A stretch of DNA of 64,000 nt from Sulfurimonas crateris (GTDB lineage: Bacteria; Campylobacterota; Campylobacteria; Campylobacterales; Sulfurimonadaceae). The DNA is taken from assembly GCF_005217605.1 (NCBI RefSeq), contig NZ_SZPX01000001.1:186001-250000 (forward strand), read 5' to 3'. The notes under the pieces were generated by a model that worked only from the letters and a program-made list of their open reading frames with translations, had not been told where the DNA came from and searched no databases. Shown here piece by piece: positions 42,318-52,241 of this stretch. Positions within the stretch are counted from its first letter, which is position 1. Each line of letters begins with the position of its first letter. The position numbers and the translations under genes were made by a program.

Positions 42318-43481
42318 TCAAGCAGGCTCTATACCTTTTTTTATTTTGTAGTTGTTTATCAACTTGATAATGATCATTATAGCGATCGCCTGGAAAAGAG
42401 AAGCTAAAATAAGAGCGTAGTAGTGAAGCTCATCAATACTGTTTGCATTATATGCAAGAGTTGCCATTGCGATAAGAAGTGTCAGCGGCATAGAGTGTGA
42501 GAGTCCCATCAGGATTGAGTCTATAAAACCGAGATCCTTTATAAATACCAAAGATGCCACCACTCTCATAAGCGTCATAGCAAGTGTTATAAAGAGCGCT
42601 TTTGTTATAAGCCCCTCCATAAAGAGCATCTCCAGGTTAAATGAACTTCCGATATGAATGAAAAATATAGGTACTAAAAAACCAAAGCCGAAAGAGGCGA
42701 GTTTTTCGGGAAGTTCATGCTTGTGTTCAAAAAAGGTAGGAATAAACATCCCTGCTAAAAATGCCCCAAAGGCAAGCTCAAGATCAAGATAGAGCATTGC
42801 ACCTACAAGAATGAAAAATATCCCCATAGAGAGCCTTATATCCTGCTCTTTGTTGTCATTATGCGGCATAAGGGATGTGGAGACCTCGGGAAACCACCAA
42901 AAGAGAAGCTCCATAGCGCGAAATAGCAAAAACATAAATAGCAAAAATAGTATAAGTGCTAGAACTGTTTTTATCAGACCCTCTCCTATACCCGATTGGA
43001 GTGCCGCGGATGTAAGTGTTAAAAAGCCTATACTTACTATCTCGCCTATTGCTCCAGCCGTCATGGAGAGCGAGAGCCAAGGAGTCTTACCGTACTCTTT
43101 TGAGAGAGTGGCAATAAGCCCGACAGAGATAAGCGGCATAAGCACCATAAATATCTTTCCAAGATCTAAATAGAGAGAAAGGGCGATTGAGAATGCGTAT
43201 AAGATAACAAGATAGATAACAATCTTATTGACCAGTTCTCTTGGTGTCTTAAGCGTGTTTTTTAGATTGATCTCAGTTCCGGCTATAAATATAAGATATA
43301 AAAATCCAAACTCTGCAACCAGATCAAAGAGGTGCTCTTCATGTAAAAAGCCAGCGTATCCAAAAATAGCGCCAAATATTATCTCAACGGGAGTAAGCGG
43401 AATCTTTAAAAGCTTCGCAAAGAATGGTGAAAAGATGATTATAAGAGAGATAGTTACTATAAGAATTACATTTTCATGCAT
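42318..43481 (-). CDS. Kef/NhaP-type cation:proton antiporter
   Basis: 387 aa with 11-12 membrane helices and no cytoplasmic RCK or TrkA-N domain. The CPA2-like pattern includes KIPLTPVEIIFGAIFGYAG near the start, LAFGAFLAGMFIPTF and PIFFIHIGSSFNLEML. Exchanges monovalent cations for protons; the ion cannot be told by eye. Four bases downstream of bioB. Confidence 0.85.
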   Translation of the reverse strand: MHENVILIVTISLIIIFSPFFAKLLKIPLTPVEIIFGAIFGYAGFLHEEHLFDLVAEFGFLYLIFIAGTEINLKNTLKTPRELVNKIVIYLVILYAFSIALSLYLDLGKIFMVLMPLISVGLIATLSKEYGKTPWLSLSMTAGAIGEIVSIGFLTLTSAALQSGIGEGLIKTVLALILFLLFMFLLFRAMELLFWWFPEVSTSLMPHNDNKEQDIRLSMGIFFILVGAMLYLDLELAFGAFLAGMFIPTFFEHKHELPEKLASFGFGFLVPIFFIHIGSSFNLEMLFMEGLITKALFITLAMTLMRVVASLVFIKDLGFIDSILMGLSHSMPLTLLIAMATLAYNANSIDELHYYALILASLFQAIAIMIIIKLINNYKIKKGIEPA

Positions 43482-43485
43482 TATG

Positions 43486-44331
43486 TTATCTCACAGCTTT
43501 TGCAATTTTAAGACCAAGCGATCTTAGCATATCGAGATCTTTGCTCATCTCGCGTCCGTTTGTTGTAAGGTAGTTGCCTATTACTATGGAGTTCGCCCCG
43601 TGTGAAAAGATCTCGTTTTGTCTCTTTCCAAACATAAGCTCTCTGCCTCCGGCAATCATGATACGCTCGGCATCAGAGAGCATCTCTCTTGTGAGTTTTA
43701 CCAAAGAGAGCGCTTCATCCACATTTAGCGGATTGGGACTGAGCTCCAACGCTTCGTTGTGGTGGTAGAAGTTTATAGGTACTGATGTCGGGTTCAGTGA
43801 TTTTAAAGACTCAAGCATCGAGACTCTATCTTCTTGGCTCTCTCCAAGTCCGAAAATCCCTCCGCTGATAAGAACCAAACCCGCCTCATTTACATTTTTG
43901 CAAGTCTCATATCTCTCATCCCAAGAGTGGGTCGTACAAATTTGAGGATAGAACTCTTTTGAGGTCTCTAAGTTATGGTTATAGGCTTTTATACCAGCTT
44001 TTTTGAGTGTAAGAAGCTGCTCAAGCGTTGCCGTGCCGTTGCATGCAATAAGTCTGAGCTGGGGCACCTCTTTAGTTAAAACTTCGGCGATCGAGCAGAC
44101 AAAAGAGAGAGTTTTTTCATTGAGCCCTTTATCTGCCGTTACGAGACAAAAGCCCAAAGCGCCGTTTTGCTGCGCCGCGCTTGCCTCTTTTAAAATAAGC
44201 TCTATATCTTTTTGTTTGTATCTATCTATGTCAGCTTTATAGCGCACGCTTTGAGAGCAAAATTTGCAATCTTCATTGCAGGTACCGCTGTTGATGTTGC
44301 AGATGGAGCATAAAAATATCTCTTTGTTCAT
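43486..44331 (-). CDS. bioB: biotin synthase (radical SAM)
   Basis: 281 aa. Radical SAM [4Fe-4S] motif CNEDCKFC (C18, C22, C25) in NINSGTCNEDCKFCSQSVR; other BioB features are LVTADKG, YNHNLETSKEFYPQI and SGGIFGLGESQEDRV. Somewhat shorter than the E. coli enzyme, as usual in Campylobacterota. Overlaps yfcE by ATGA. Confidence 0.92.
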   Translation of the reverse strand: MNKEIFLCSICNINSGTCNEDCKFCSQSVRYKADIDRYKQKDIELILKEASAAQQNGALGFCLVTADKGLNEKTLSFVCSIAEVLTKEVPQLRLIACNGTATLEQLLTLKKAGIKAYNHNLETSKEFYPQICTTHSWDERYETCKNVNEAGLVLISGGIFGLGESQEDRVSMLESLKSLNPTSVPINFYHHNEALELSPNPLNVDEALSLVKLTREMLSDAERIMIAGGRELMFGKRQNEIFSHGANSIVIGNYLTTNGREMSKDLDMLRSLGLKIAKAVR

Positions 44332-44849
44332 TGTTTTTCTCTTATATAGTTAAACTCTTCTTTTTTTATCTCATCACTCTTGTTTGCTCTTGTATATCTT
44401 GTCACCACAAATTCGTCATCTTTTATCTCTAGCATCGCCCACTCCGAGAGAGGCTTGTTTCTGGCACAGACCTCGCCCGAATTTAAAAAGAGGGTATTGC
44501 CCGTAAACTCTATGGAGAACTCATGTGTATGTGCAAATATTACAACATCCGTATCAGGAGTCATATAAAAAGGGAGATGCATAAGTTTGAATGTTGTGTT
44601 TGAGAGTTTAAAGTAGTACGGCTCTTGAACGAGATTGAACTGATTGTGAAACTGGAAGAGATGCGCATCATTGTTTCCGTAGACCGCTTCGTATCTCAAA
44701 CCGCTCTGTTTGAGGAGGTTAAGAACCTCTACATCTACAATATCGCCGGCATGCAGCATAAACTCGGCACCGTCTGCTATGAGGGTATCGATCGCTCTTT
44801 TGGCTTTTTTAACCTTCGTGTGCGTGTCTGCAATGATACCTATTTTCAT
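44328..44849 (-). CDS. YfcE/MJ0936-type metallophosphoesterase
   Basis: 173 aa with the calcineurin-like metal motifs in order: DTHTK, HAGDIVD, YGNNDAH, and FAHTHEF. A phosphodiesterase of unknown natural substrate. In a run topA, yfcE, bioB, antiporter on the minus strand with gaps of a few bases. Confidence 0.88.
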   Translation of the reverse strand: MKIGIIADTHTKVKKAKRAIDTLIADGAEFMLHAGDIVDVEVLNLLKQSGLRYEAVYGNNDAHLFQFHNQFNLVQEPYYFKLSNTTFKLMHLPFYMTPDTDVVIFAHTHEFSIEFTGNTLFLNSGEVCARNKPLSEWAMLEIKDDEFVVTRYTRANKSDEIKKEEFNYIREKQ

Positions 44850-44857
44850 GCTCTTCT

Positions 44858-47080
44858 CTACTCTATATCTTCTATCGGTGTTCTGGTTTTACACTTTATA
44901 CACTCGTAAACCTCTTTGCCTCTGTATGTTCTTCTTGCCAAAGCGCCGTTGCACCCTTTTTCTTTACATTTTATGGTTGTAGGCTCGAACTTGGAGATAA
45001 AGGTACATTTAGGGTAGTTCTCACATCCCCAGAATGGACCGCGTCTGGAGTTTTTAAGGCTTATTTTTCCGCCGCATTCAGGACACGGGGTCTCGCTTAC
45101 TTTCTCCTCTACGTTTATGCTTTTCGTGTTCTTACAATCAGGATATCCGCTGCATGCCAAAAATGGACCGTTTCTGCCCGTTTTGACAACCATCTCTTTG
45201 CCGCACTTATCGCATATCTCGTTGCTTGACTCGGAGTTTAATTTCTCTCCATCCTCTTTTTCGCCCTCAACCTGTTCTGTATATTTACACTTTGGAAAAC
45301 CGCTGCACGCGATAAACTCTCCAAATCTTCCTGAACGAAGAAGCAGCTCTTCACCGCATTTTGGACAAGCGCGGCCTAGGGGTTTTGCTACTTTTAGTGA
45401 GACTATCTTCTCTTTGCCCTCTTTAACCTTCTCGTCAAACTCAAAGTAGAAGTCACTCAGTAGTTTCTGCCAGTCATTATGCCCGTCTGCTACTTCATCG
45501 AGCTTCTCTTCCATATTTGCAGTAAAAGATACATCCACAATATTTGGGAAATGTTTTTCAAGTATCTCTGTTACCGTAAATGCCATATCTGTAGGGATGA
45601 TCTGCTTCTTTTCAATGGTCACATAAGTTCTGTTGCTAAGAGTTGCAATAGTTGGAGCGTAAGTTGAAGGACGACCGATTCCCTCGCTCTCAAGCTTTTT
45701 GATAAGTGCCGCTTCTGAGTAGCGCGCAGGTGGTTCCGTAAAGTGCTGCTCCTGTTTTACTTTTTGTATCTCAGCCTTCTCACCCTCCTTAAGCGCAGGT
45801 AGAAGTTTGTCTTTATCTTCCGCCCCAGTCAGTGCGTAAAATCCGTCAAAAATAAGCTTTCTTCCACTTGCTCTGTACTCATTCTCTTTGCCGCTAAAGA
45901 TGATGCTCTGCTGCTCAAATAGCGCGTCGTTCATCTGGCATGCCATAAATCTCTCATATATAAGACGGTAGAGTTTTATTTCATCAGGTTTTAGGAATGA
46001 TGCCGCGACCTCTGGAGTAAATTGAAGCATAGTTGGGCGTATAGCTTCGTGAGCCTCTTGTGCGCCTTTTGCCTTTTTAGTATAGACCTTAGGCTCTTTT
46101 GGAAGATATTTTTCTCCGAATCTGCTCTCAATTACACCGCGAACAGCGCTAACCGCCTCTTGTGCAAGATTGAGTGAATCGGTTCTCATATAGGTGATGA
46201 CACCGCTTGTTCCGCTTGGAGTCTTAACGCCCTCATAGAGCGCTTGCGCGACCATCATTGTTTTTTTTGGGGTAAATCCCAGTTTGCTTGAAGCGGTCTG
46301 CTGAAGCGTTGATGTCATGAACGGCGGAGGAGTTGCACTCTTTCTCTCTTTTGTCTCTATCTTTGAGATGACGAACGAGTCGGCTTTTACACTACCAACT
46401 ATCGCATCTGCTTCTTCTTTGTTTGTTATAGAGAGTTTTGATAGTTTATTTTGTTTATGTTGTGTAAGCGTAGCTTCTATATCTTTTTTAAAGAGAGTGT
46501 CTATTGTCCAGTACTCCTCGGGTACAAACGCTTTTATCTCTCTCTCGCGGTCTACTACAAGCTTGAGCGTAGAGGATTGAACACGACCTGCTGAGAGTCC
46601 TTTTTGTATCTTTGAACTAAGAAGCGGCGAGAGTTTGTAGCCCACGACACGGTCGAGTATGCGGCGTGCCTGCTGAGCATTTACCATATCCATATCTATT
46701 TTGCGGGCATTCTCCAATGCGTGGTTTATAGCGGTTTTTGTTATCTCATGAAAAACTATTCTAGGAAGCTCTTGCGGGTCTTTTTTGATAGCGTGTGCTA
46801 TGTGCCATCCGATAGCTTCACCCTCACGGTCCTCATCGGTCGCGATATATATCGTGTCGCACTTTTTTGCCAAAGCGTTTATCTCTTTAACCGTTGCGGC
46901 GTTCTCTTTTGCAACGCTGTATGCAGGAACTAGATGGTTCTCTTCATCAATGGAAATTCCAAAGCGTGATTTTGGGAGGTCGCGTATGTGACCTTTGGAT
47001 GCGATGACCTCATAATCCTTGCCGAGAAAGTTTTTTATGGTCTTTGCTTTAGCGGGTGATTCGACGATAATTAGGTTCAA
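44858..47080 (-). CDS. topA: DNA topoisomerase I, TTG start
   Basis: 740 aa type IA topoisomerase. N-terminal TOPRIM begins IIVESPAKAKTIKNFLG; acidic motif TDEDREGEAIGWHI; active-site Tyr in VITYMRTDS. The C-terminus has four zinc ribbons (CPKCGEELLL, CDKCGKEMVV, CPECGGKISL, CNGALARR), one of them with a variant first half (CKEKGC). The first codon is TTG at 47080, supported by AGGAAAAC just upstream and alignment of the conserved LIIVESPAKA. Confidence 0.96.
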   Translation of the reverse strand: MNLIIVESPAKAKTIKNFLGKDYEVIASKGHIRDLPKSRFGISIDEENHLVPAYSVAKENAATVKEINALAKKCDTIYIATDEDREGEAIGWHIAHAIKKDPQELPRIVFHEITKTAINHALENARKIDMDMVNAQQARRILDRVVGYKLSPLLSSKIQKGLSAGRVQSSTLKLVVDREREIKAFVPEEYWTIDTLFKKDIEATLTQHKQNKLSKLSITNKEEADAIVGSVKADSFVISKIETKERKSATPPPFMTSTLQQTASSKLGFTPKKTMMVAQALYEGVKTPSGTSGVITYMRTDSLNLAQEAVSAVRGVIESRFGEKYLPKEPKVYTKKAKGAQEAHEAIRPTMLQFTPEVAASFLKPDEIKLYRLIYERFMACQMNDALFEQQSIIFSGKENEYRASGRKLIFDGFYALTGAEDKDKLLPALKEGEKAEIQKVKQEQHFTEPPARYSEAALIKKLESEGIGRPSTYAPTIATLSNRTYVTIEKKQIIPTDMAFTVTEILEKHFPNIVDVSFTANMEEKLDEVADGHNDWQKLLSDFYFEFDEKVKEGKEKIVSLKVAKPLGRACPKCGEELLLRSGRFGEFIACSGFPKCKYTEQVEGEKEDGEKLNSESSNEICDKCGKEMVVKTGRNGPFLACSGYPDCKNTKSINVEEKVSETPCPECGGKISLKNSRRGPFWGCENYPKCTFISKFEPTTIKCKEKGCNGALARRTYRGKEVYECIKCKTRTPIEDIE

Positions 47081-47189
47081 ATAGTTTTCCTATATATATA
47101 TAGTATAGTTGTTTTAAGTTTGGAAGTGTAGCAAAAAAAGTAGAAATAGCAAAAACAAGAAAATATTTTAAAAATATTTGCAAATTAAT

Positions 47190-47216
47190 TAAAGTTATTT
47201 TTTTTGCTGTCGATCT
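47190..47216 (+). promoter_or_regulatory. sigma-28 (FliA) promoter of flaA
   Basis: TAAAG (47190-47194), 16 bases, then CGATCT. The same elements with exactly the same 16-base spacing occur before fliD (59762-59788), and both read on as CGATCTAG. This fits the TAAA/CGAT sigma-28 pattern of Campylobacterota. AAAAGGATTT precedes the flaA ATG. Confidence 0.85.
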
Positions 47217-47290
47217 AGTTAATATCAAAGCAAGGAAGCCGAGATAAAAATTTAACTGGAGCGTAAGGCTCTACCCGAAAAGGATTTATT

Positions 47291-48109
47291 ATGGGATTTA
47301 GAATTAATACAAACATTGGTGCGATGAACGCACACAGAAGTGCTACACAAAACAACGTTGGACTTGACAAAAGTCTTAACTCTCTTTCTTCAGGTTTAAG
47401 AATCAACAGAGCAGCGGATGACTCTGCGGGTCTTGCTATTGCAAACCAGCTTTCAGCTCAGTCAAACGGTCTTGGTCAAGCAATAAGAAATGCTAATGAC
47501 GGTATCGGTCTTATCCAAACAGCGGACGGTGCTCTTGAAGAGTATGGAAATATCCTAAACAGAGTTAGAAAGCTTGCAGTTCAAGCAGCCAACGACACGC
47601 AGAGTACTACTTCTCGTAGTTACATCTCTGGAGAAATCACGGCTCTTATGGCACAGGCGGATGACATTGCTACTACAACTGCATTTAATGGTATTAATCT
47701 TTTAGATGGAAGTAAAGCTTCATTTACATTTCATACAGGAGCATATGCAAATGAGACGCAATCTGTAACGATTGGGGATGCACAAGTTACAGCGATTGTT
47801 GCTGGTACATACACAGTAAATACACAAACTAATGCAGAGATAGCGATTTCAAGTATGGATGCTGCTATCATAGCGGTTGATGATCTTCGTGCTACCCTTG
47901 GTGCTGCTCAAAACAGACTAGAGTCAACCGTTAGAAATATATCTGTAACTCAAGTGAACGTTAAAGCGGCTGAGTCTCAGATTCGTGATGTTGACTTTGC
48001 GGCTGAGTCTGCAAACTTTGCAAAACACAATATCTTGGCTCAATCTGGTTCGTATGCTATGAGTCAGGCTAATGCTGTTCAGCAAAACGTATTAAGATTG
48101 TTACAGTAG
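47291..48109 (+). CDS. flaA: flagellin
   Basis: 272 aa. N-terminal D0/D1 MGFRINTNIGAMNAHRSAT and LNSLSSGLRINRAADDSAG, with matching C-terminal coiled coil ending NAVQQNVLRLLQ. Short for a flagellin: the surface-exposed middle (about residues 135-195) is only ~60 residues, rich in Ser/Thr and a plausible O-glycosylation target for the nearby pseudaminic-acid genes. Own sigma-28 promoter and terminator; monocistronic. Confidence 0.96.
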   Translation: MGFRINTNIGAMNAHRSATQNNVGLDKSLNSLSSGLRINRAADDSAGLAIANQLSAQSNGLGQAIRNANDGIGLIQTADGALEEYGNILNRVRKLAVQAANDTQSTTSRSYISGEITALMAQADDIATTTAFNGINLLDGSKASFTFHTGAYANETQSVTIGDAQVTAIVAGTYTVNTQTNAEIAISSMDAAIIAVDDLRATLGAAQNRLESTVRNISVTQVNVKAAESQIRDVDFAAESANFAKHNILAQSGSYAMSQANAVQQNVLRLLQ

Positions 48110-48154
48110 TGACAATCGTTGAAGCAGCGTAAGCTGCGGATACGTTTCTTCAGA

Positions 48155-48187
48155 AATGGTGAGGTTAAGACTTCACCATTTTCTTTA
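48155..48187 (+). terminator. terminator of flaA
   Basis: AATGGTGAGGT / ACTTCACCATT stem (one G-U pair, short loop) followed by TTTCTTT. A second perfect hairpin GCAGC-GTAA-GCTGC (48124-48137) precedes it. The stem overlaps the end of the converging maf gene's 3' side, so it may work for both. Confidence 0.8.
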
Positions 48188-50191
48188 ACACCGCTTTTCT
48201 ATAAAATCTTCAAGACTCTTTTCGTAAATATCTTCTATATCAAGAAGCTCTTTTTCTATAAAACTGTTAAATACTTTTATATGCTTTTTGCTGTTTTTCA
48301 GCCCTTTGGTATTGAAAAAATCCATGATTATAGGCAGAACATAGCTAAAGAAGCTGTGGTATATTACAGTTAAGCTGTTGCTAACATTGTCATGCCTTGA
48401 GAGTAATTGAGAGGTTACACCCAGCAGATCGTAAAGATATTTGTCTTTATTTGTTTTTGAGACTCTGTTTTGATGGTCGAGAATTATATTTTTGATCTCT
48501 TTTGAATAGACAAGTCGTTTTTTTATTAGATCTACATCATCACTGCTTAGCTCTTTAGTAGAGTAGCTATCTAGAAGTTTGTTTATTGAGATGGCTAGCG
48601 CTTGTTTGTCAACTGTTTCAAATGAGTCTACGTTTATATCTTGTATCTGTTTTGGTATGGCTAGATGTATGTATGCACCGTCATTAAGATTATAGATGCT
48701 TTGATCTTGAAGTTTTAATCTCGGTATGCCGGCGTATAGAGATTGTATAGATCCATGAAACAGCGATGTAGTATATACAGTATCCGTAAAATTTCCTTTT
48801 ATAGGGAAGAGATTTTTTCTAAGTGACATAACATTCTCTAGGTTGTCTTTTGTCAACATATCTTTTTTTGAGCTGTATATATGATCCTCAGAGTGGGTAG
48901 AGCCGCTCTCTTGATCAACTGCCAAGTCTTGTCCAAGCAGATAGAGCTCTTTGGTATTAAGTATAAGTGAAAGCAAGAGAGTTGAGGAGCCTACACATCT
49001 TCCTCCAGAAAATTGTCCAAAATTTTGAAAATAATTTACTTGGTCTTCATAATAATAGATCTGCTCTTTTGAGAAGATATCTCTCATTTTTGCTGGTGAA
49101 AAAGATCCCAGTATAATAATGCTGTTTTTTAAAAACTCTTTAACGGGAAAGTTTTCTAAGTGGGGGAGTGAGGTTTCAAATCCATCAATATGTGTAACAA
49201 TATCAGGAACAATCCCGTTATCATATAGAGTTTTAAGCGTTGCAGTTACAGTAATAACTATGAACTTTTTATGATTTACCTTCAGCCAATCAATGTTTTT
49301 TTTAAGTGATGGTCCGGCGGTGATCAGGAGTACAGGTTTTTTTGAAAATATAGAGTTCTCAAAGTGTCTTGATAGATTTAGTACTCTGTACCCGTCATTT
49401 ATATACTCTAGAGGACGTAATATTTTTTTGAGTTGTGTTTTGTATGGAAATACAGTAAATGATTGTGATGTGAGGGCATTTTGAATCTGCTTTATTTTGT
49501 TGTTTGAGTGTGCTGGAAAGTAGGAGTACTTTAGATATCTGTTATAAAAAAAGGTGTTTTGCAAAAACCTATTTATCTTAATGAGAAAAATATTCTCATC
49601 ATCTCCTATGGAGAAGTAGAGCTTGGAATTTTGAGCTATCTCAAAGTATGGAGTTACAAAAAGGGATAGTCTAAAAAGTTCAATATCATCCTCGATAATC
49701 AAATATTCGGTTGCTTTGATTTTTTCATCGATAAGAGATGCATGAACTCCTAAACCGACACCGATAAAGATGAACTTCTCAATTTTGCTCATCTCATCAC
49801 GCTCGTCTGTGTTGTCAATGTAATAGTTCATTACAGGGAAAATGCCTTCAAAACCACTGCTTTTATCATCTAAATTTGCCAGTTTTTCTTCCGAAAATTT
49901 GTACAAAGGAAAGCCTTCAAAACTGAATGAGCTTTTATAAAAATCTACCTGTTTGCATAGCTCTTTTGAGATCTTATTGCTGTCACCATCGTAAAGGTAT
50001 CGACCGCTTTTTAACTCCTTGACATCAAAATAACCTTTTATATACTCTAAATCATATCTCGGCGCATAGCTACCGTTTTCCAGGGCCAAATTAAATCTTT
50101 GCAGTTTATCCATCAAATCTTTATGGTTATGGGCAAAATACTCTAAATTTTTTTCATATGTTTGGATCGCTTTTGTCTCTATAGATTCCAT
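48185..50191 (-). CDS. motility accessory factor (Maf/PseE-like glycosyltransferase)
   Basis: 668 aa from the ATG at 50191, chosen over 50206 because AAAGAGG lies eight bases before it. DUF115/MAF_flag10 core with VLLITAGPSLKKNIDWL and VTHIDGFETSLPHLE; flanking regions shared with the next gene. Maf proteins transfer nonulosonic acids (pseudaminic, legionaminic) onto flagellin Ser/Thr. Facing flaA, and downstream of the pse operon. Paralogue of the following gene (about 660 aa), suggesting two substrates or regulation. Confidence 0.88.
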   Translation of the reverse strand: MESIETKAIQTYEKNLEYFAHNHKDLMDKLQRFNLALENGSYAPRYDLEYIKGYFDVKELKSGRYLYDGDSNKISKELCKQVDFYKSSFSFEGFPLYKFSEEKLANLDDKSSGFEGIFPVMNYYIDNTDERDEMSKIEKFIFIGVGLGVHASLIDEKIKATEYLIIEDDIELFRLSLFVTPYFEIAQNSKLYFSIGDDENIFLIKINRFLQNTFFYNRYLKYSYFPAHSNNKIKQIQNALTSQSFTVFPYKTQLKKILRPLEYINDGYRVLNLSRHFENSIFSKKPVLLITAGPSLKKNIDWLKVNHKKFIVITVTATLKTLYDNGIVPDIVTHIDGFETSLPHLENFPVKEFLKNSIIILGSFSPAKMRDIFSKEQIYYYEDQVNYFQNFGQFSGGRCVGSSTLLLSLILNTKELYLLGQDLAVDQESGSTHSEDHIYSSKKDMLTKDNLENVMSLRKNLFPIKGNFTDTVYTTSLFHGSIQSLYAGIPRLKLQDQSIYNLNDGAYIHLAIPKQIQDINVDSFETVDKQALAISINKLLDSYSTKELSSDDVDLIKKRLVYSKEIKNIILDHQNRVSKTNKDKYLYDLLGVTSQLLSRHDNVSNSLTVIYHSFFSYVLPIIMDFFNTKGLKNSKKHIKVFNSFIEKELLDIEDIYEKSLEDFIEKRC

Positions 50192-50236
50192 TATAACCTC
50201 TTTCATTTATATGCTGATTTTACCATTTGTTTTTTA

Positions 50237-52219
50237 TTACAATCTTGAGTCCAAAGCATTTCGGTAAAAATCTATAATTTTAAGCATATGTGAGACGAGA
50301 AAATCGTCTATTTTTTCAATATGCTCTTTTTCATTTTCTAATCCAGCCGTGTTAAAAAAATCAAAGATGTAAGTTAGAATATATTGGTTGTATGTGTCTA
50401 AAACACGGGCAAGTTCATAATTGCTTATATTTTCTCTGCTGCTTATGGAAAGGCAAAGTTTTTCAAGCCCCTCTAAGTACTCTTTTGCATCTGATCTCTC
50501 ATTTTTACTATGGTTCATAATGATATTTTGCATTTCTCTTGCATGAGAGAGTTTGTTGTACAAATTTTTTATCTCATTCTCATCCAGTTTTGAAGAGAAG
50601 TTTTTAAGGCATAAGTTGTATATATGGGCTCTCATATCTTGAGTTGATTTAAGTGTTATATCGCTTGGTTTTTTGCTTAGCGTACCTATAAATTTTGCTC
50701 CATCGCTTAAGTTAAAGACGGATTGAGACTCTTTTTTTAAGATCTTTGTAGCTTGGTTTATGGCGTCGATTGAGATTTTAAAATTTGGTGTTGTCTGTAC
50801 TTTGTCGGTAAAGTTTCCATCTACATAAAAAAGAGTGTCTTTGAACGACATCTTATCTTTTTGAGCCGAACTCTCAGGCATTTTAAGGGTTTGTACATAC
50901 TCGTGTCCATCAGCGTGTGTTTTTCCGGTTTTGCTGTCTATTGCCAAATCCAATCCGAGAAGATAGAGGTTTTTAACATTGAGTCTTAGCAGTAGTTGAT
51001 ATGTTAGGGAACCTACGCAGGGTGCCGATGGTTTTAAAGATAGTTTTTTATACTGCGTGCCTGTCTCAAAAAAGAAAAGTCTCTCTTTGTCAAACATAGA
51101 AACGACTTCTTTTGGGGTTCTTGCGGTGAACATACATATGGAATCTTTGATAAACTCTAGAGAATTTAGCCTGTCAAAATGGGCTTTTGCCGCGTCAAAA
51201 GCATCCAGGTGGGTGATAATGTCCGGTTTTATATCTTCCTTTTCCAAAATGGAGAGGGTTGCAGATAGGGCAACGACCACAAAGTGGTCACGGTTTTGTT
51301 TGAGCCACTCCATGTTTTTTTGCAGCGACGGTCCGGCAGCCAGTAGTAGAAAAGGCTTTTCATCAGTTAGTTTATCCGATAGACTTAGCGAAATGTTTAA
51401 AAAGCGATAATCATCGAAAATATACTCAAGCGGTGTTAGATACTGCCTTAAAAGATGATGGTAGAAAAATAGCAGATGAGCCTGCGATGTTACCGCTACG
51501 TGAAACTGCTCTATCTTCTCTTCGCTATGGCTTAATATATGAAAATATTTTATGTAGTGATTGTAGTAATGTTTTGTTTTTAAAAAGTTTGTAGAAGTTG
51601 TAAAAAATTGGTTGTCATCTTCAAATACACAAAAGAAGAGTATTGCATCCAGTGCTATCTCCTTGTAGTTAGTAACGAAAAGAGAGAGTCTAAAAAGCTC
51701 CAGATCATCCTCTATGATAAGATACATATCGGACTTGATCTTTTTATGAATTGAAGTTATATGCAAGCCGAGGCCCGTACCAAAAAATATGAACTTATTT
51801 ATCTTTTTTAGCTCTTTTTGTTTTGGTGATTTGCTGTTCGTGTAGTAGATAATAGGCGCAAAACCGCTCATATGGTGTACAAATGGTTTCTCCTTTTCAT
51901 ATCGCTTTAAATCATCCAGTGAAATAGCGTGCTTATGAAATCCCTCAAAGAGATTTTCTTCTAGAGTATAATCTATACTCTCTTGAGCAAGTGATGCGTG
52001 AACTTTGCTGTCTTTGGAGTAGAGATAGCTGTTCGTCTTTTTTTCAAAAACATCAAAATAGCCGTTTTCATATACAAGTTCATATCTCTCTTGATAATAG
52101 GAGTGGCTTACAGCGTTGTCAAGGGCAAGCAGTTTTGAAAAAAGCTGCGGATGATTCTGCTCTATATACGAGATATTTTCATTAAAGGTTTTTGTTATTA
52201 TGCTGTTTATATCTTCCAA
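50237..52219 (-). CDS. motility accessory factor (Maf/PseE-like glycosyltransferase), TTG start
   Basis: 660 aa. Same plan as its neighbour: LLLAAGPSLQKNMEWLKQN, ITHLDAFDAAKAHFD, LYLLGLDLAIDSKTG. Both begin with a ~250-residue helical region starting near SYLYSKDSK or RYLYDGDSN and end in a helical tail. The start is TTG at 52219, six bases after AGGA. Lies 22 bases after pseI, so it is likely transcribed with the pse operon. Confidence 0.88.
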   Translation of the reverse strand: MEDINSIITKTFNENISYIEQNHPQLFSKLLALDNAVSHSYYQERYELVYENGYFDVFEKKTNSYLYSKDSKVHASLAQESIDYTLEENLFEGFHKHAISLDDLKRYEKEKPFVHHMSGFAPIIYYTNSKSPKQKELKKINKFIFFGTGLGLHITSIHKKIKSDMYLIIEDDLELFRLSLFVTNYKEIALDAILFFCVFEDDNQFFTTSTNFLKTKHYYNHYIKYFHILSHSEEKIEQFHVAVTSQAHLLFFYHHLLRQYLTPLEYIFDDYRFLNISLSLSDKLTDEKPFLLLAAGPSLQKNMEWLKQNRDHFVVVALSATLSILEKEDIKPDIITHLDAFDAAKAHFDRLNSLEFIKDSICMFTARTPKEVVSMFDKERLFFFETGTQYKKLSLKPSAPCVGSLTYQLLLRLNVKNLYLLGLDLAIDSKTGKTHADGHEYVQTLKMPESSAQKDKMSFKDTLFYVDGNFTDKVQTTPNFKISIDAINQATKILKKESQSVFNLSDGAKFIGTLSKKPSDITLKSTQDMRAHIYNLCLKNFSSKLDENEIKNLYNKLSHAREMQNIIMNHSKNERSDAKEYLEGLEKLCLSISSRENISNYELARVLDTYNQYILTYIFDFFNTAGLENEKEHIEKIDDFLVSHMLKIIDFYRNALDSRL

Positions 52220-52241
52220 ATAACATCCTGTTTTGTATATT

